Below, piece after piece: positions 43,785 to 51,770 of a stretch of 64,000 nt of DNA; the first letter of the stretch is position 1; each line of letters begins with the position of its first letter. The stretch comes from BJGN01 sp041159865 (lineage in GTDB: Bacteria; Bacteroidota; Bacteroidia; Chitinophagales; Saprospiraceae): the NCBI GenBank assembly GCA_041159865.1, contig JBEAXK010000015.1, forward strand, positions 1 through 64,000. Reading direction: 5' to 3'. The notes under the pieces were generated by a model, which was not told where the DNA came from, ran no database searches, and saw only the letters and a list, made by a program, of their open reading frames with translations. The position numbers and the translations under genes are program-made.

Positions 43785-45071
43785 ATGTCCTTACTACCTT
43801 ATTGGGAGGAAATTGAAAAATTATCCCCCGATCCTGCTACGCTCGAACGTTGTTATCGCTTAGCATCTAAACGGTACTTAAAAGATATTGGCGTTTGTGA
43901 ACCTTTTATATGGGGCAAAATAAAAACTTCAGGTGCTGCTTTCTATCAGGTGTGTTGGCAACTGAATACACTAACCTCTGCTTCCAATTCTCCTATCCAA
44001 TCAAAACCTGACAAATACGCCCTTGCGCTAGCTTTTTACTATTGCAAAAATACGCAAGCATTTACCCACTATGAAGAAATACCCCAGTGGGTAACGCAAT
44101 ATGTTTCAAAAAAACCCTTAAGCGAGACTGAATCCTCAGAAAAGGAAGCAGAAAATCAACGCCTCAGGGAGAAAAATCAGCTAAAAAGACAGGAAGAAAT
44201 GTTACAGGGTTGTTTAATTCTGACGCTTTGGATAGAAGACAGTTTACGTATGGGTTTGGCAAGGTTGAGAGAACAACCCTTTTCCTATTGGGAGTCTATT
44301 TTTTCCCGCTTAAATGATTTTAAGCTAAACGGAATCGCTTCACGATTACTTCCCCTATTTTACCATCGAAATGAGGAAGACTGGATTCAAGTATCCATCA
44401 AACAATTTGGAGAAATTATTCTTTTTTGTGAAGCTTTTCAAAAATGGGACGAATTTAGCCCTGAAAATCAACAAGACCTTTTGATTTATGGCGGGGCTAC
44501 CATTAAAAAAGAGGCTGTTTTAAGCGAACCCACATATAAGGATGAATGGTTCGTTTGTTCCATCACATACGAAAGGATAAGTAACGATTTAAACGCTCGT
44601 ATTATATGGCTTTGGGGAATTAACACAAATCGATTTGCTCAGCTAATTTCTTACAGCTGGCGGGGTGAAAAATGGGAAAATCATTTTGAACTTCATACTT
44701 CAGTAAAAGGAAACCTACACTACTACCCTTCAGGTTTTCCACAAAGAGCAATTTTACAGTCTACTGAAGATAATTACCCTAAAAATTCCTCCTTTCCAGA
44801 AGGATACAAAGACTGGGCTTCTTTTTTTGATTCCTATCGAATTGCCTATAAACAAAATTTTCTACTGGAAGATTTCCCTGGTATTTTGCAAAACATAAAG
44901 GTACTTCCTGAGGAATCGTCCTATTTGCAGGACAATAAAGGCTCAAAAGTAGTGTTATCACCATCTTATGATGAAAAATGGGAACTCATTGCTTTGAGCC
45001 AAAATAAACCAATTTCCGTTTTTGGAACTTGGAACGGCCAGTATTTCACACCCAAAAGTTATTTCCTGTAA
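43785..45071 (+). CDS. SWIM zinc-finger family-like protein lacking the zinc ligands
   Basis: The 428-residue protein is not a family I can name with certainty. Its N-terminal half follows the layout of bacterial SWIM zinc-finger proteins: ERCYRLASKRYLKDIGVCEPFIWGKIKTSGAAFYQVCWQL, then PDKYALALAFYY, IPQWVTQYVSKK, a charged linker, and LQGCLILTLWIEDSLRMGLARLREQPFSYWESIFSRLNDFKLNGIASRLLPL. Where such proteins have CxC...CxH, this one reads SASNSPIQSKPDKY, so no zinc can be held. The C-terminal half (about 240-428) is of unknown type. It lies 17 bp after rnc. Usual SWIM partners (MoxR ATPase, VWA proteins) are absent here. The comparison is from memory. Confidence 0.6.
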   Translation: MSLLPYWEEIEKLSPDPATLERCYRLASKRYLKDIGVCEPFIWGKIKTSGAAFYQVCWQLNTLTSASNSPIQSKPDKYALALAFYYCKNTQAFTHYEEIPQWVTQYVSKKPLSETESSEKEAENQRLREKNQLKRQEEMLQGCLILTLWIEDSLRMGLARLREQPFSYWESIFSRLNDFKLNGIASRLLPLFYHRNEEDWIQVSIKQFGEIILFCEAFQKWDEFSPENQQDLLIYGGATIKKEAVLSEPTYKDEWFVCSITYERISNDLNARIIWLWGINTNRFAQLISYSWRGEKWENHFELHTSVKGNLHYYPSGFPQRAILQSTEDNYPKNSSFPEGYKDWASFFDSYRIAYKQNFLLEDFPGILQNIKVLPEESSYLQDNKGSKVVLSPSYDEKWELIALSQNKPISVFGTWNGQYFTPKSYFL

Positions 45072-45073
45072 TA

Positions 45074-45490
45074 CTACTGTTTGACTCTTTCAGCAGCGTA
45101 AACAAAATAAGGGGTATCTCCTTGCCAGGGCATCGCTTTTAATTTTTCTTTGTAATATAACTTAACGGGAACTCCTTGCAGGGAATCAAGCGTTTTATAT
45201 ACTTGTTTATTCCTGACAGAGAAATCCCAGTTGGTAGAAATAAAACCTTGTTTCGTTTGAGCCATACCCGCAATGCCTAAGGTACCTTCATAGGTTTTAA
45301 AAATATACCCCTTTTTAGTAATTTTAACCAAATAACCTGAACGGGTACCGTTACTATAAGTAAAATTACAGATAACCAGGTAGCTGATAAAGCCGAAAAG
45401 GATAAACCCCGCGACATATAGAAAAAACTTCTTCACTCTGTTTCCAATATTTTTTACGCCATCTTTGACCATTTCCTTGTATTCACTCAT
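45074..45490 (-). CDS. Membrane-anchored conserved Bacteroidota protein of unknown function
   Basis: About 138 residues from the Met at 45490 (the frame opens at 45541, inside the acyl-CoA dehydrogenase gene). One membrane segment (FFLYVAGFILFGFISYLVICNF) is followed by a soluble domain with YSNGTRSGYLVKITKKGYIFKTYEGTLGIAG, TNWDFSVRNKQVYKTLD and VKLYYKEKLKAMPWQGDTPYFVYAAERV. I recall similar short proteins in Bacteroidota genomes, sometimes misnamed as 6-phosphogluconate dehydrogenase; nothing here supports that enzyme. Function unknown. Probably co-transcribed with the upstream dehydrogenase gene. Confidence 0.7.
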   Translation of the reverse strand: MSEYKEMVKDGVKNIGNRVKKFFLYVAGFILFGFISYLVICNFTYSNGTRSGYLVKITKKGYIFKTYEGTLGIAGMAQTKQGFISTNWDFSVRNKQVYKTLDSLQGVPVKLYYKEKLKAMPWQGDTPYFVYAAERVKQ

Positions 45491-45501
45491 AAGAATTAAT
45501 T

Positions 45502-47307
45502 TTAAGCATTTAGAACATATCCATTTGCCAAAATTAAACAATCTGCGATAATTCTTCTCGCTTCTTTAACAGGTTGGACCGGATATTTTGAAAACCTTTT
45601 AATACCCATTAGAAATGTTTTCAATAAATCCCCTTCCGAAAAAGAAGACAAGGCATCAGTTGCATTTTTTTGCATCCTAAAAGAAGCGTCATGAAGGAAT
45701 ACTTTTAAAATAGCATCATATACAGACTGACTAATCTGTTTATTTTCTTTATGAGAGAGTTTTTCAACTCGCAATAAGGTAGATTCTGCCAAAAACAAAT
45801 CGGTTAGCATATCGGAGAGGTTAAATAATATTTCCTGCTCTTCCTTCAAATTAATTTTACCATCCATCTGTGACTTCGCAGCTGCACCCGCAACCATAAG
45901 CAAGATTTTTTTGAAATCTGTAATGGCTTTCTTTTCTTCCGCATAAGGACCAGATAAATTTTCCATAACTGGCATGGAAGCCAGTTCTTTTTGAACAGCC
46001 CAAGCAGGTCCAACCAAATCTAACTCACCTTTCAAGGCACGCTTGAAAAGTTGGTCAATCATCAACATTCTATTGATTTCATTGGTACCCTCATAAATTC
46101 TGTTGATCCTGGAATCCCGATAACCTCTTGCTGCTGTCCCTTCTTCAGAGAATCCCATACCCCCATGAATTTGTAAGGTTTCATCCACTACATAATCAAC
46201 TACCTCCGAACCCACAATTTTAAGAATAGAACATTCAATAGCATATTCCTCCGCCCCTTCCAGTTTTGCTTTCGCAAAAGGAACACCTTCAGAAGCAAGT
46301 TGCTCCCTCTTTTTTTGTAATAAATGAGAAACCCTGTATAATGCACTTTGACCCGTAAAAATACGAATCGCCTGTTCTCCAATTTTGTATTTTACGGCGC
46401 CAAAATGAGAGATAGGTTGGCCAAACTGAACTCTTTCATTAGCATATTTTATGGCGGTATCCGCACTTCCTTGAGCACCACCTAAACATAAAGCACCCAA
46501 TTTATATCGACCAATATTTAAGACATTAAAAGCAATTAAATGCCCTTTACCTATTTCACCTAATAAATTATGAACTGGAACGGCTACATTTTCAAAAAAC
46601 ACTTGTCTGGTGGAAGAACCTTTAATACCCATTTTTTCTTCCTCCTCTCCAAAAGTTAATCCAGGGCTATTTCTCTCCACAATGAACCCAGTAAATTTCT
46701 CTCCCCCAATTTTGGCAAAAACAATGAAAATATCGGCAAAACCTGCGTTGGAAATCCACATTTTTTGACCATTCAATATATATTTTGTTCCATCTTCAGT
46801 CAAATCAGCTCTTGTTTTAGCTGCCAATGCATCGGAGCCAGAGCCTGGTTCGGTTAAACAGTAAGAAGCCTTTAGCTCACCTGCAATAAGACGAGGAAGA
46901 TAATGTGATTTCTGTTCCTCCGTACCAAAATATAAAATGGGCAACATGCCTATCCCAATATGAGCAGCATAAGCAACCGTGAAAGACCCAGATGGTCCCA
47001 TTACCTCACTAATCAAGGTATTAGTATGATTATCAAAATCTAAGCCTCCATATTCTGCCGGCATGTGAGTACCTAAAAAACCAAGGTCAGCAAACTTTCC
47101 GAGAACCTCCAATAAGGTATTGTCTTCTTGTTTATCAATTTTTTTCGCATTCGGCAAAACTTCCTGAACGAGAAAATCATAAGCCGTCTGACGTATCATT
47201 TTTTGCTCCTCATTGAAATCCTCCGGAATAAAAATATCGTCAATCGTGCTTTCCTTAAGTAGAAATTCACCCCCTTTTAAATGTGACCTAACGGCTGCAG
47301 CTTCCAT
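45502..47307 (-). CDS. Acyl-CoA dehydrogenase (very-long-chain type)
   Basis: About 601 residues from the Met at 47307 (the ATG at 47349 adds 14 unrelated residues). FAD-dependent first step of beta-oxidation. Motifs: PAEYGGLDFDN, ASYCLTEPGSGSDALAAKTRA, YILNGQKMWISNAGFADIFIVFAK, GIKGSSTRQVFFENVAVP, YANERVQFGQPISHFGAVKYKIGEQAI, QIHGGMGFSEE and RINRIYEGTNEINR with the catalytic Glu position. The about 190-residue C-terminal extension places it with VLCAD/ACAD9-like enzymes rather than about 380-residue short-chain forms. Confidence 0.94.
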   Translation of the reverse strand: MEAAAVRSHLKGGEFLLKESTIDDIFIPEDFNEEQKMIRQTAYDFLVQEVLPNAKKIDKQEDNTLLEVLGKFADLGFLGTHMPAEYGGLDFDNHTNTLISEVMGPSGSFTVAYAAHIGIGMLPILYFGTEEQKSHYLPRLIAGELKASYCLTEPGSGSDALAAKTRADLTEDGTKYILNGQKMWISNAGFADIFIVFAKIGGEKFTGFIVERNSPGLTFGEEEEKMGIKGSSTRQVFFENVAVPVHNLLGEIGKGHLIAFNVLNIGRYKLGALCLGGAQGSADTAIKYANERVQFGQPISHFGAVKYKIGEQAIRIFTGQSALYRVSHLLQKKREQLASEGVPFAKAKLEGAEEYAIECSILKIVGSEVVDYVVDETLQIHGGMGFSEEGTAARGYRDSRINRIYEGTNEINRMLMIDQLFKRALKGELDLVGPAWAVQKELASMPVMENLSGPYAEEKKAITDFKKILLMVAGAAAKSQMDGKINLKEEQEILFNLSDMLTDLFLAESTLLRVEKLSHKENKQISQSVYDAILKVFLHDASFRMQKNATDALSSFSEGDLLKTFLMGIKRFSKYPVQPVKEARRIIADCLILANGYVLNA

Positions 47308-47365
47308 AATTTTATTTTTTAGCGAATTTTCGCTACAATAATACAACAAAAATGAAAATATAAAA

Positions 47366-47433
47366 GTTTAAGAAATAAAAAAGATGAAATTAATTAAACC
47401 TAATTCAATCTATTTTAATTTAATTTCTTAAAC
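47366..47433. repeat. 11-bp perfect inverted repeat in a divergent promoter region
   Basis: GTTTAAGAAAT (47366-47376) and ATTTCTTAAAC (47423-47433) are exact inverted copies 46 bp apart, between the acyl-CoA dehydrogenase and DUF2141 starts. A nested imperfect pair, GAAATTAATTAAA and TTTAATTTAATTTC, lies inside. It may be operator pairs for the divergent genes. Confidence 0.4.
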
Positions 47434-47441
47434 GTTTTCAA

Positions 47442-47864
47442 ATGCTTTATATTCTCTTTTATTCCTTATATACCTTAATCAATACACCTATTACTTTAGA
47501 AATAAAGGTAGAAGGGCTTATCCCAGAAAAGGGAACAATTAGAATCGGTTTATATAATTCAGCCGCTGCCTTTCAAGATGAGGCGAATCCTAATCATGCA
47601 AAAGTAGTAACGGTTGGAAAAAATGCTTCTCAGATAATTAAATTTGAAGGTCTCCCAGAGGGCAAATATCTGGTAGCAGCCTATCAGGACGTGAATGGCA
47701 ATCAAAAAATAGATAAAAATTTTATCGGTATTCCAACAGAAGCTTATGCCTTCTCAAATGATGTATTTCCAAAGTGGAAAAGTCCCTCTTTCAACGATGC
47801 TGCAATTAAACTGGAGAAACCTTTTGAATCCATAAAGTTAAAATTTCGCACCTGGATTAATTAA
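47442..47864 (+). CDS. DUF2141 domain-containing secreted protein
   Basis: The 140-residue protein has a short signal-like N-terminus (LYILFYSLYTLINTP) and a DUF2141 domain: LEIKVEGLIPEKGTIRIGLYNSAAAF, FEGLPEGKYLVAAYQDVNGNQKIDKNFIGIPTEAYAFSND, and SFNDAAIKL. The DVNGNQKID stretch resembles a calcium-binding loop. The family is widespread in Bacteroidota and Proteobacteria; the function is unknown. Confidence 0.9.
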   Translation: MLYILFYSLYTLINTPITLEIKVEGLIPEKGTIRIGLYNSAAAFQDEANPNHAKVVTVGKNASQIIKFEGLPEGKYLVAAYQDVNGNQKIDKNFIGIPTEAYAFSNDVFPKWKSPSFNDAAIKLEKPFESIKLKFRTWIN

Positions 47865-47876
47865 TTCTATTTTTAG

Positions 47877-47892
47877 TACGAAATAATTCGTA
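47877..47892. promoter_or_regulatory. Operator-like palindrome 1 (TACGA-N6-TCGTA) upstream of blaI-like gene
   Basis: TACGA and TCGTA half-sites spaced by 6 bp form a 16-bp dyad (extended to GTACGAA/TTCGTAC, 18 bp). It lies 85 bp before the BlaI-family ATG and matches in shape the dyads bound by BlaI/MecI-type repressors (TAC...GTA). Confidence 0.6.
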
Positions 47893-47931
47893 CAACATTT
47901 GGAAATTTCGAAAAGCACCCTTACATTGCAT

Positions 47932-47947
47932 TACGAAATTAATCGTA
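47932..47947. promoter_or_regulatory. Operator-like palindrome 2 (TACGA-N6-TCGTA)
   Basis: A second dyad with the same half-sites and the same 6-bp spacer lies 15 bp before the BlaI-family ATG; centres of the two dyads are 55 bp apart, near five helical turns. Together they look like an autoregulatory operator pair for the repressor. Confidence 0.6.
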
Positions 47948-47961
47948 GTAAAAATTAAGGT

Positions 47962-48360
47962 ATGGAAAATTTACCCAATCCAACGGAAGCAGAATTAGAA
48001 ATTCTGCAAACCCTGTGGCAAACAGGCCCCTGCTCTGTCAAGCAAGTTCATGGGATTTTAGAAAAAAAAAGAGAAGTTGGTTACACAACTATACTCAAGC
48101 AGTTGCAAATTATGCTTGAAAAAGGGTTGGTTCAAAGAGATGAATCTGCCAGGATTCATCTTTATCATGCGACTATTTCTGAACGAAATACAAAAGAAAA
48201 ATTAGTCCAAAAGTTTGTAATAAACACTTTCCAGGGATCTTCTCATCAGCTGGTTATGCAATTATTGGGTAATTCTGTCGCCTCTTCCTCTGAATTGGCT
48301 GAAATCAAAAAATTAATATCCAAATTGGAAGACAAAGATGCTTCCTCAGAAATTATTTAA
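47962..48360 (+). CDS. BlaI/MecI/CopY family transcriptional repressor
   Basis: The 132-residue winged-helix repressor opens LPNPTEAELEILQTLWQTGPCSVKQVHGIL and has the recognition segment GYTTILKQLQIMLEKGLVQRDE (residues about 38-59), then a C-terminal dimerisation helix region. Partner proteases of the M56 class inactivate such repressors. It is followed by an M56 protease gene whose reading frame overlaps its 3' end by up to 23 bp, giving the usual BlaI-BlaR1 arrangement. No beta-lactamase gene is nearby, so the regulated target is unknown. Confidence 0.95.
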   Translation: MENLPNPTEAELEILQTLWQTGPCSVKQVHGILEKKREVGYTTILKQLQIMLEKGLVQRDESARIHLYHATISERNTKEKLVQKFVINTFQGSSHQLVMQLLGNSVASSSELAEIKKLISKLEDKDASSEII

Positions 48361-48379
48361 AATACTTAAAGGTCCTGAT

Positions 48380-50374
48380 ATGAAAAATTTCATTGAATTT
48401 CCTCAAATTATGATTGATATATTAGGCTGGACTGTTTTCCATGCTATTTGGCAAGGGGCTATAATCGGCCTAGTATTTTATTTTCTGCTGACAGCACAAT
48501 GCTTTAAAAGTTCAAAAGCAAGATTTAATGCTGCATGGTCCACCTTATTTATCCAACTACTTTCCTCCGTCACTACATTTTTCTTCATCCGAAGTACGTT
48601 TCAGAATAATCTTGACTCTTCTGTAGATCAGGCTGTAAGTTTCCAAAATCACATCAACTTGTCAAGTACAGAAAGCATTTCTCAACAAACCTCACTGCTG
48701 GAAAAATTACTCAATCTGCCTAACCAATATATAGACTGGATTTCATGGATCTGGCTGATAGGCGTATGTTTAATGTCTTTAAGATTACTGGGTGGATTTT
48801 CCTATTTATTTTGGTTAAACAAAGTAAGTAACAGCCCTCTCCCAATAGAAATGAATTTATTTCTGGAACAAAAACGAATGGAAGCAGGAATAAAAAGGAT
48901 TATGGGAAAATTATCTTCGCATATTCAGAGTCCTATTGTATTTGGACATTTCAAACCAATACTGCTTTTCCCCGTTGCACTGGTTTCGAAACTTACCCCA
49001 GAACAAGTAGAAGCAGTTATTATTCATGAATTAGCCCATGTAAAAAGAAACGATTATATATTAAATATTTTTCAAATAGTTATTGAAGTTATCTTTTATT
49101 TTCATCCTGTTACTTGGTGGCTAACCAATATTATTAAAAGAGAAAGAGAACATATATGTGATGACGAGGCAGCTGGAAAGGAACTCAACCAGAAGTTATC
49201 TTATGCTAAAGCCTTATTGATTATACAAGAAAATGATGCTATTTCAAGTATTGGTTCCCTGGCATTTGCTAAAAAACCATCAGAAATGTATTTGAGAATC
49301 AAAAGAATATTAGAACCTTCAAAAAATGTAAATTTCATGGAAAAAACAACGCTAGGCATCCTTGTATTAGGACTGGCCGTCGGTATGTTTTGGCAACAAA
49401 AACCAGTTTTTGCCAATAAGTCCGAATTCAAAACTTTATTGACCGTTAAGACCGATAGCCTTCCAAAAGGGACTATTCAACTCAACCTCAATAAAAATGG
49501 GGAAACCTGGGATATAAATCTGAAAGATGGAAAAATTATTTCGTTGAAGAAGGACGGCAACTCGATACCTGAAAGTGACTTTCTCAAATACGAATCGGAG
49601 GTTAAAAAGATTATAAGTGAAATGCCTCCACCACCACCTCCAGGTGTGCCTGCACCACCTCCCCCTCCAGGAATACCACCGCCTCCGCCGCCAATGATCT
49701 GGAATGAAGGGCAGCCATCTAAAAATACAAATGAGGATTATATGATTATTATAAAAAAAGATGGTACCTCTCAAAAATTCATCCAACATAAGGAAGTCAC
49801 AGTTAAAAGTGAAGGGCAAAATATGCAATCGGAAGAAAAGATAATATGGAAAGACGAAAAAGGGAATAATGTCAATCTGGACGATATTGATCCAGCCACT
49901 ATTCAATCCATTGATGTCAGAAAATCACCAAAAGGTCAAAAATCTGAAACTACTACGGTAACGGTTATAACATCTGAAACAAATACAACAAGAAACTTGA
50001 GTCCAGAGGAAATTAAAACGATTGATGTTCGCAAGTCTGGTTCCGGGGAGGAAGTCATCATTGTAAAAGGAATGCCTCTAAACAAGTTGAAAGAGGGCAA
50101 AGCTTTATTTGTTGCTGATAGCATTAATTTTTCCGTTGATAAATTTTCATTTCAACCAGGGAATGTCAGGTCTGCCATCACCCGTCAATTAATGAATGAC
50201 CAGGTAATTGCCGACGAGAATAATTTCCAGATGGAACTGACGGCGAGTTATTTAAAGATAGATGGGAAAAAATATGTCGGACCTTTTCATGCCAAGTATT
50301 TGAAAATTTATGAATCAAGTACGGGTTTAAAAATGGATTCCAAATCAAAAATATCCATTTCTGGTAAGGATTAA
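48380..50374 (+). CDS. M56 (BlaR1-like) membrane metallopeptidase with polyproline hinge and unknown C-terminal region
   Basis: About 664 residues from the Met at 48380 (the frame opens at 48338). Membrane helices near the N-terminus (FHAIWQGAIIGLVFYFLL) and others flank the zinc protease motif VIIHELAHVKRNDYILN, with the third ligand in HICDDEAAG. After a last helix (LGILVLGLAVGMFWQQK) comes a Pro-rich run (PPPPPPGVPAPPPPPGIPPPPPP, positions about 49624-49692) and a C-terminal region of about 220 residues with IQSIDVRKSPKG and IKTIDVRKSGSG repeats. No penicillin-binding domain is present, so the signal sensed differs from BlaR1. Confidence 0.92.
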   Translation: MKNFIEFPQIMIDILGWTVFHAIWQGAIIGLVFYFLLTAQCFKSSKARFNAAWSTLFIQLLSSVTTFFFIRSTFQNNLDSSVDQAVSFQNHINLSSTESISQQTSLLEKLLNLPNQYIDWISWIWLIGVCLMSLRLLGGFSYLFWLNKVSNSPLPIEMNLFLEQKRMEAGIKRIMGKLSSHIQSPIVFGHFKPILLFPVALVSKLTPEQVEAVIIHELAHVKRNDYILNIFQIVIEVIFYFHPVTWWLTNIIKREREHICDDEAAGKELNQKLSYAKALLIIQENDAISSIGSLAFAKKPSEMYLRIKRILEPSKNVNFMEKTTLGILVLGLAVGMFWQQKPVFANKSEFKTLLTVKTDSLPKGTIQLNLNKNGETWDINLKDGKIISLKKDGNSIPESDFLKYESEVKKIISEMPPPPPPGVPAPPPPPGIPPPPPPMIWNEGQPSKNTNEDYMIIIKKDGTSQKFIQHKEVTVKSEGQNMQSEEKIIWKDEKGNNVNLDDIDPATIQSIDVRKSPKGQKSETTTVTVITSETNTTRNLSPEEIKTIDVRKSGSGEEVIIVKGMPLNKLKEGKALFVADSINFSVDKFSFQPGNVRSAITRQLMNDQVIADENNFQMELTASYLKIDGKKYVGPFHAKYLKIYESSTGLKMDSKSKISISGKD

Positions 50375-50403
50375 TGTGTTGCGTTTATAAATGTATTAGA
50401 TAG

Positions 50404-50434
50404 AAGCCGCCAATTATTTTGACGGCTTTTTTTA
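50404..50434 (+). terminator. Terminator after the M56 peptidase gene
   Basis: AAGCCG-C-CAA and TTG-A-CGGCTT pair around a short AT loop, followed by seven T. It lies between two convergent genes and touches the stop codon of the minus-strand gene. Confidence 0.75.
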
Positions 50435-51667
50435 TGTAAGTAATTCAGCGACTTCTCTGATACCTTTCATCCTCAGATCTATTAAATCTGGATTAAATTC
50501 TTTGTGCTCCTCAGAGGAAATCCAGATAGTAAACATGCCAAGATTTCTTCCAAACTGCATATCAGACATGGAGTCTCCTATCATCACAGATTGTTTGAAA
50601 TCAATATCAGGAAACTCCAGTTGTGCTTGTAATCCCATACCTACATTTGGTTTTCGACAAGGGTCATTATTTTTTTCCAGAGACGGGCAAAAATAAACAG
50701 CATCTATTTGACCACCCGCTTCCGTTATTTTTTCAAGCATAAAAGTGTGAACCACATGTAAATCTTCCTCTGTATAAAGGCCTTTTCCGATACCTTGTTG
50801 ATTAGTAACAACAACTATATGAGTAAAAAAGTAAGAAAATTGAACTAGAGCCTCCAGCACCCCAGGTAGGAATTCGAATTGAGCTATATTTTTCACATAA
50901 TCACCTGGAAGGTGTTTATTTATAACACCATCCCGATCTAAAAAAAGGAATTTTGGGATTTGGGTGAGCTTAAAAAATCTTTTTGGAATTTCCTTTTGAG
51001 CCTTTGCATAATCGGTTGGAATACCAATATCGATAAAATATTTATCCTGAATATAACCTTGTAAAAAGTGCGTAGAAGCCTTTTCCTCAAATAAATTTTT
51101 TTCATAAGAAAAAACATCCCCAGTGGTTTTTCCCTGAAATATTTCAGGCGTAAGAATACTTACCCCTGCATTAATCCATCCAGATTCGATGAATTTTTTT
51201 TCTGTAAAAGCAGTTATCCGCTGCCCCTCCAGCTGAACCGCCCCATACCGATCCTGATTACAGACAGGTTTAAGGGAAAGCGAAGCCAAAGGATTTTCTT
51301 TAAAAAAGGCCTCTGAAAAGGATTTAAGATCAGCTTCAAAAAAAGTATCCCCATTTAGCAGAAAAAAGGGCTCTTTCCATTTTGTCAAAACCGGCATGAT
51401 GGCACCGCCAGTACCAAGAAGTTCCTTCTCCACGGTGTAATAAATTTTCATCCCCCTAAAATAATCTCCAAAGTACTGAACGATGACCTCATGACGAAAT
51501 CCAACACAAAGGAAAACTTCCTTTATACCTTGACGAGACAAATAATTCAGTAAATAATGTAAAAACGGAAGATGGCTGATGGGCGCCATGGGTTTAGGAA
51601 TTTCCCCTAACAACCCTTTCAACCTGGTTCCAAGTCCACCGGCAAGAATGACTGCTTTATCAATCAA
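50432..51667 (-). CDS. Fused sugar nucleotidyltransferase and heptose-bisphosphate-phosphatase-like (HddC-GmhB type) enzyme
   Basis: The 411-residue protein has two domains. Residues about 1-230: NTP-transferase fold (AVILAGGLGTRLKGLLGEIPKPMAPI, LLGTGGAIMP, FFLLNGDTFFEADL, GWINAGVSIL, YFIDIGIPTDYAKAQ), like heptose-1-phosphate guanylyltransferase. Residues about 240-411: HAD class III phosphatase with FLFLDRDGVINKH (nucleophile and acid Asp), VVVTNQQGIGKGLY, CRKPNVGMGLQAQ and MIGDSMSDMQFGRNLGM, like GmhB. The GmhB zinc site normally has C-x-H...C-x-C; here it reads CPSLEKNNDPC, so two ligands are missing. Together the domains would remove the 7-phosphate and add GMP for GDP-heptose. Confidence 0.9.
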   Translation of the reverse strand: MIDKAVILAGGLGTRLKGLLGEIPKPMAPISHLPFLHYLLNYLSRQGIKEVFLCVGFRHEVIVQYFGDYFRGMKIYYTVEKELLGTGGAIMPVLTKWKEPFFLLNGDTFFEADLKSFSEAFFKENPLASLSLKPVCNQDRYGAVQLEGQRITAFTEKKFIESGWINAGVSILTPEIFQGKTTGDVFSYEKNLFEEKASTHFLQGYIQDKYFIDIGIPTDYAKAQKEIPKRFFKLTQIPKFLFLDRDGVINKHLPGDYVKNIAQFEFLPGVLEALVQFSYFFTHIVVVTNQQGIGKGLYTEEDLHVVHTFMLEKITEAGGQIDAVYFCPSLEKNNDPCRKPNVGMGLQAQLEFPDIDFKQSVMIGDSMSDMQFGRNLGMFTIWISSEEHKEFNPDLIDLRMKGIREVAELLT

Positions 51668-51714
51668 GGGATAAAATTTAAAGTGAAAAATGAAAATATT
51701 AATTCAAAAAGGCT

Positions 51715-51722
51715 AACTTTGT
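51715..51722 (+). promoter_or_regulatory. Putative -7 element for atpD
   Basis: TAACTTTG fits the Bacteroidota consensus TAnnTTTG in all fixed positions, 48 nt upstream of the atpD ATG. The -33 region lacks a clear TTG. Confidence 0.45.
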
Positions 51723-51770
51723 GCCAATTTTTAAAAAGCACTTATTTAAATTTCGTAAAGATAAGCAGAT

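Noticed and set aside
49436..49906. Minus-strand frame of 156 codons rich in Trp and Arg
   Set aside because: It is the complement of the Pro-rich run of the M56 peptidase; the composition is a by-product of the CCN codons.
47962..50374. BlaI/M56 pair considered as a beta-lactam resistance locus
   Set aside because: There is no beta-lactamase or PBP2a gene nearby and the M56 protein has no penicillin-binding domain.
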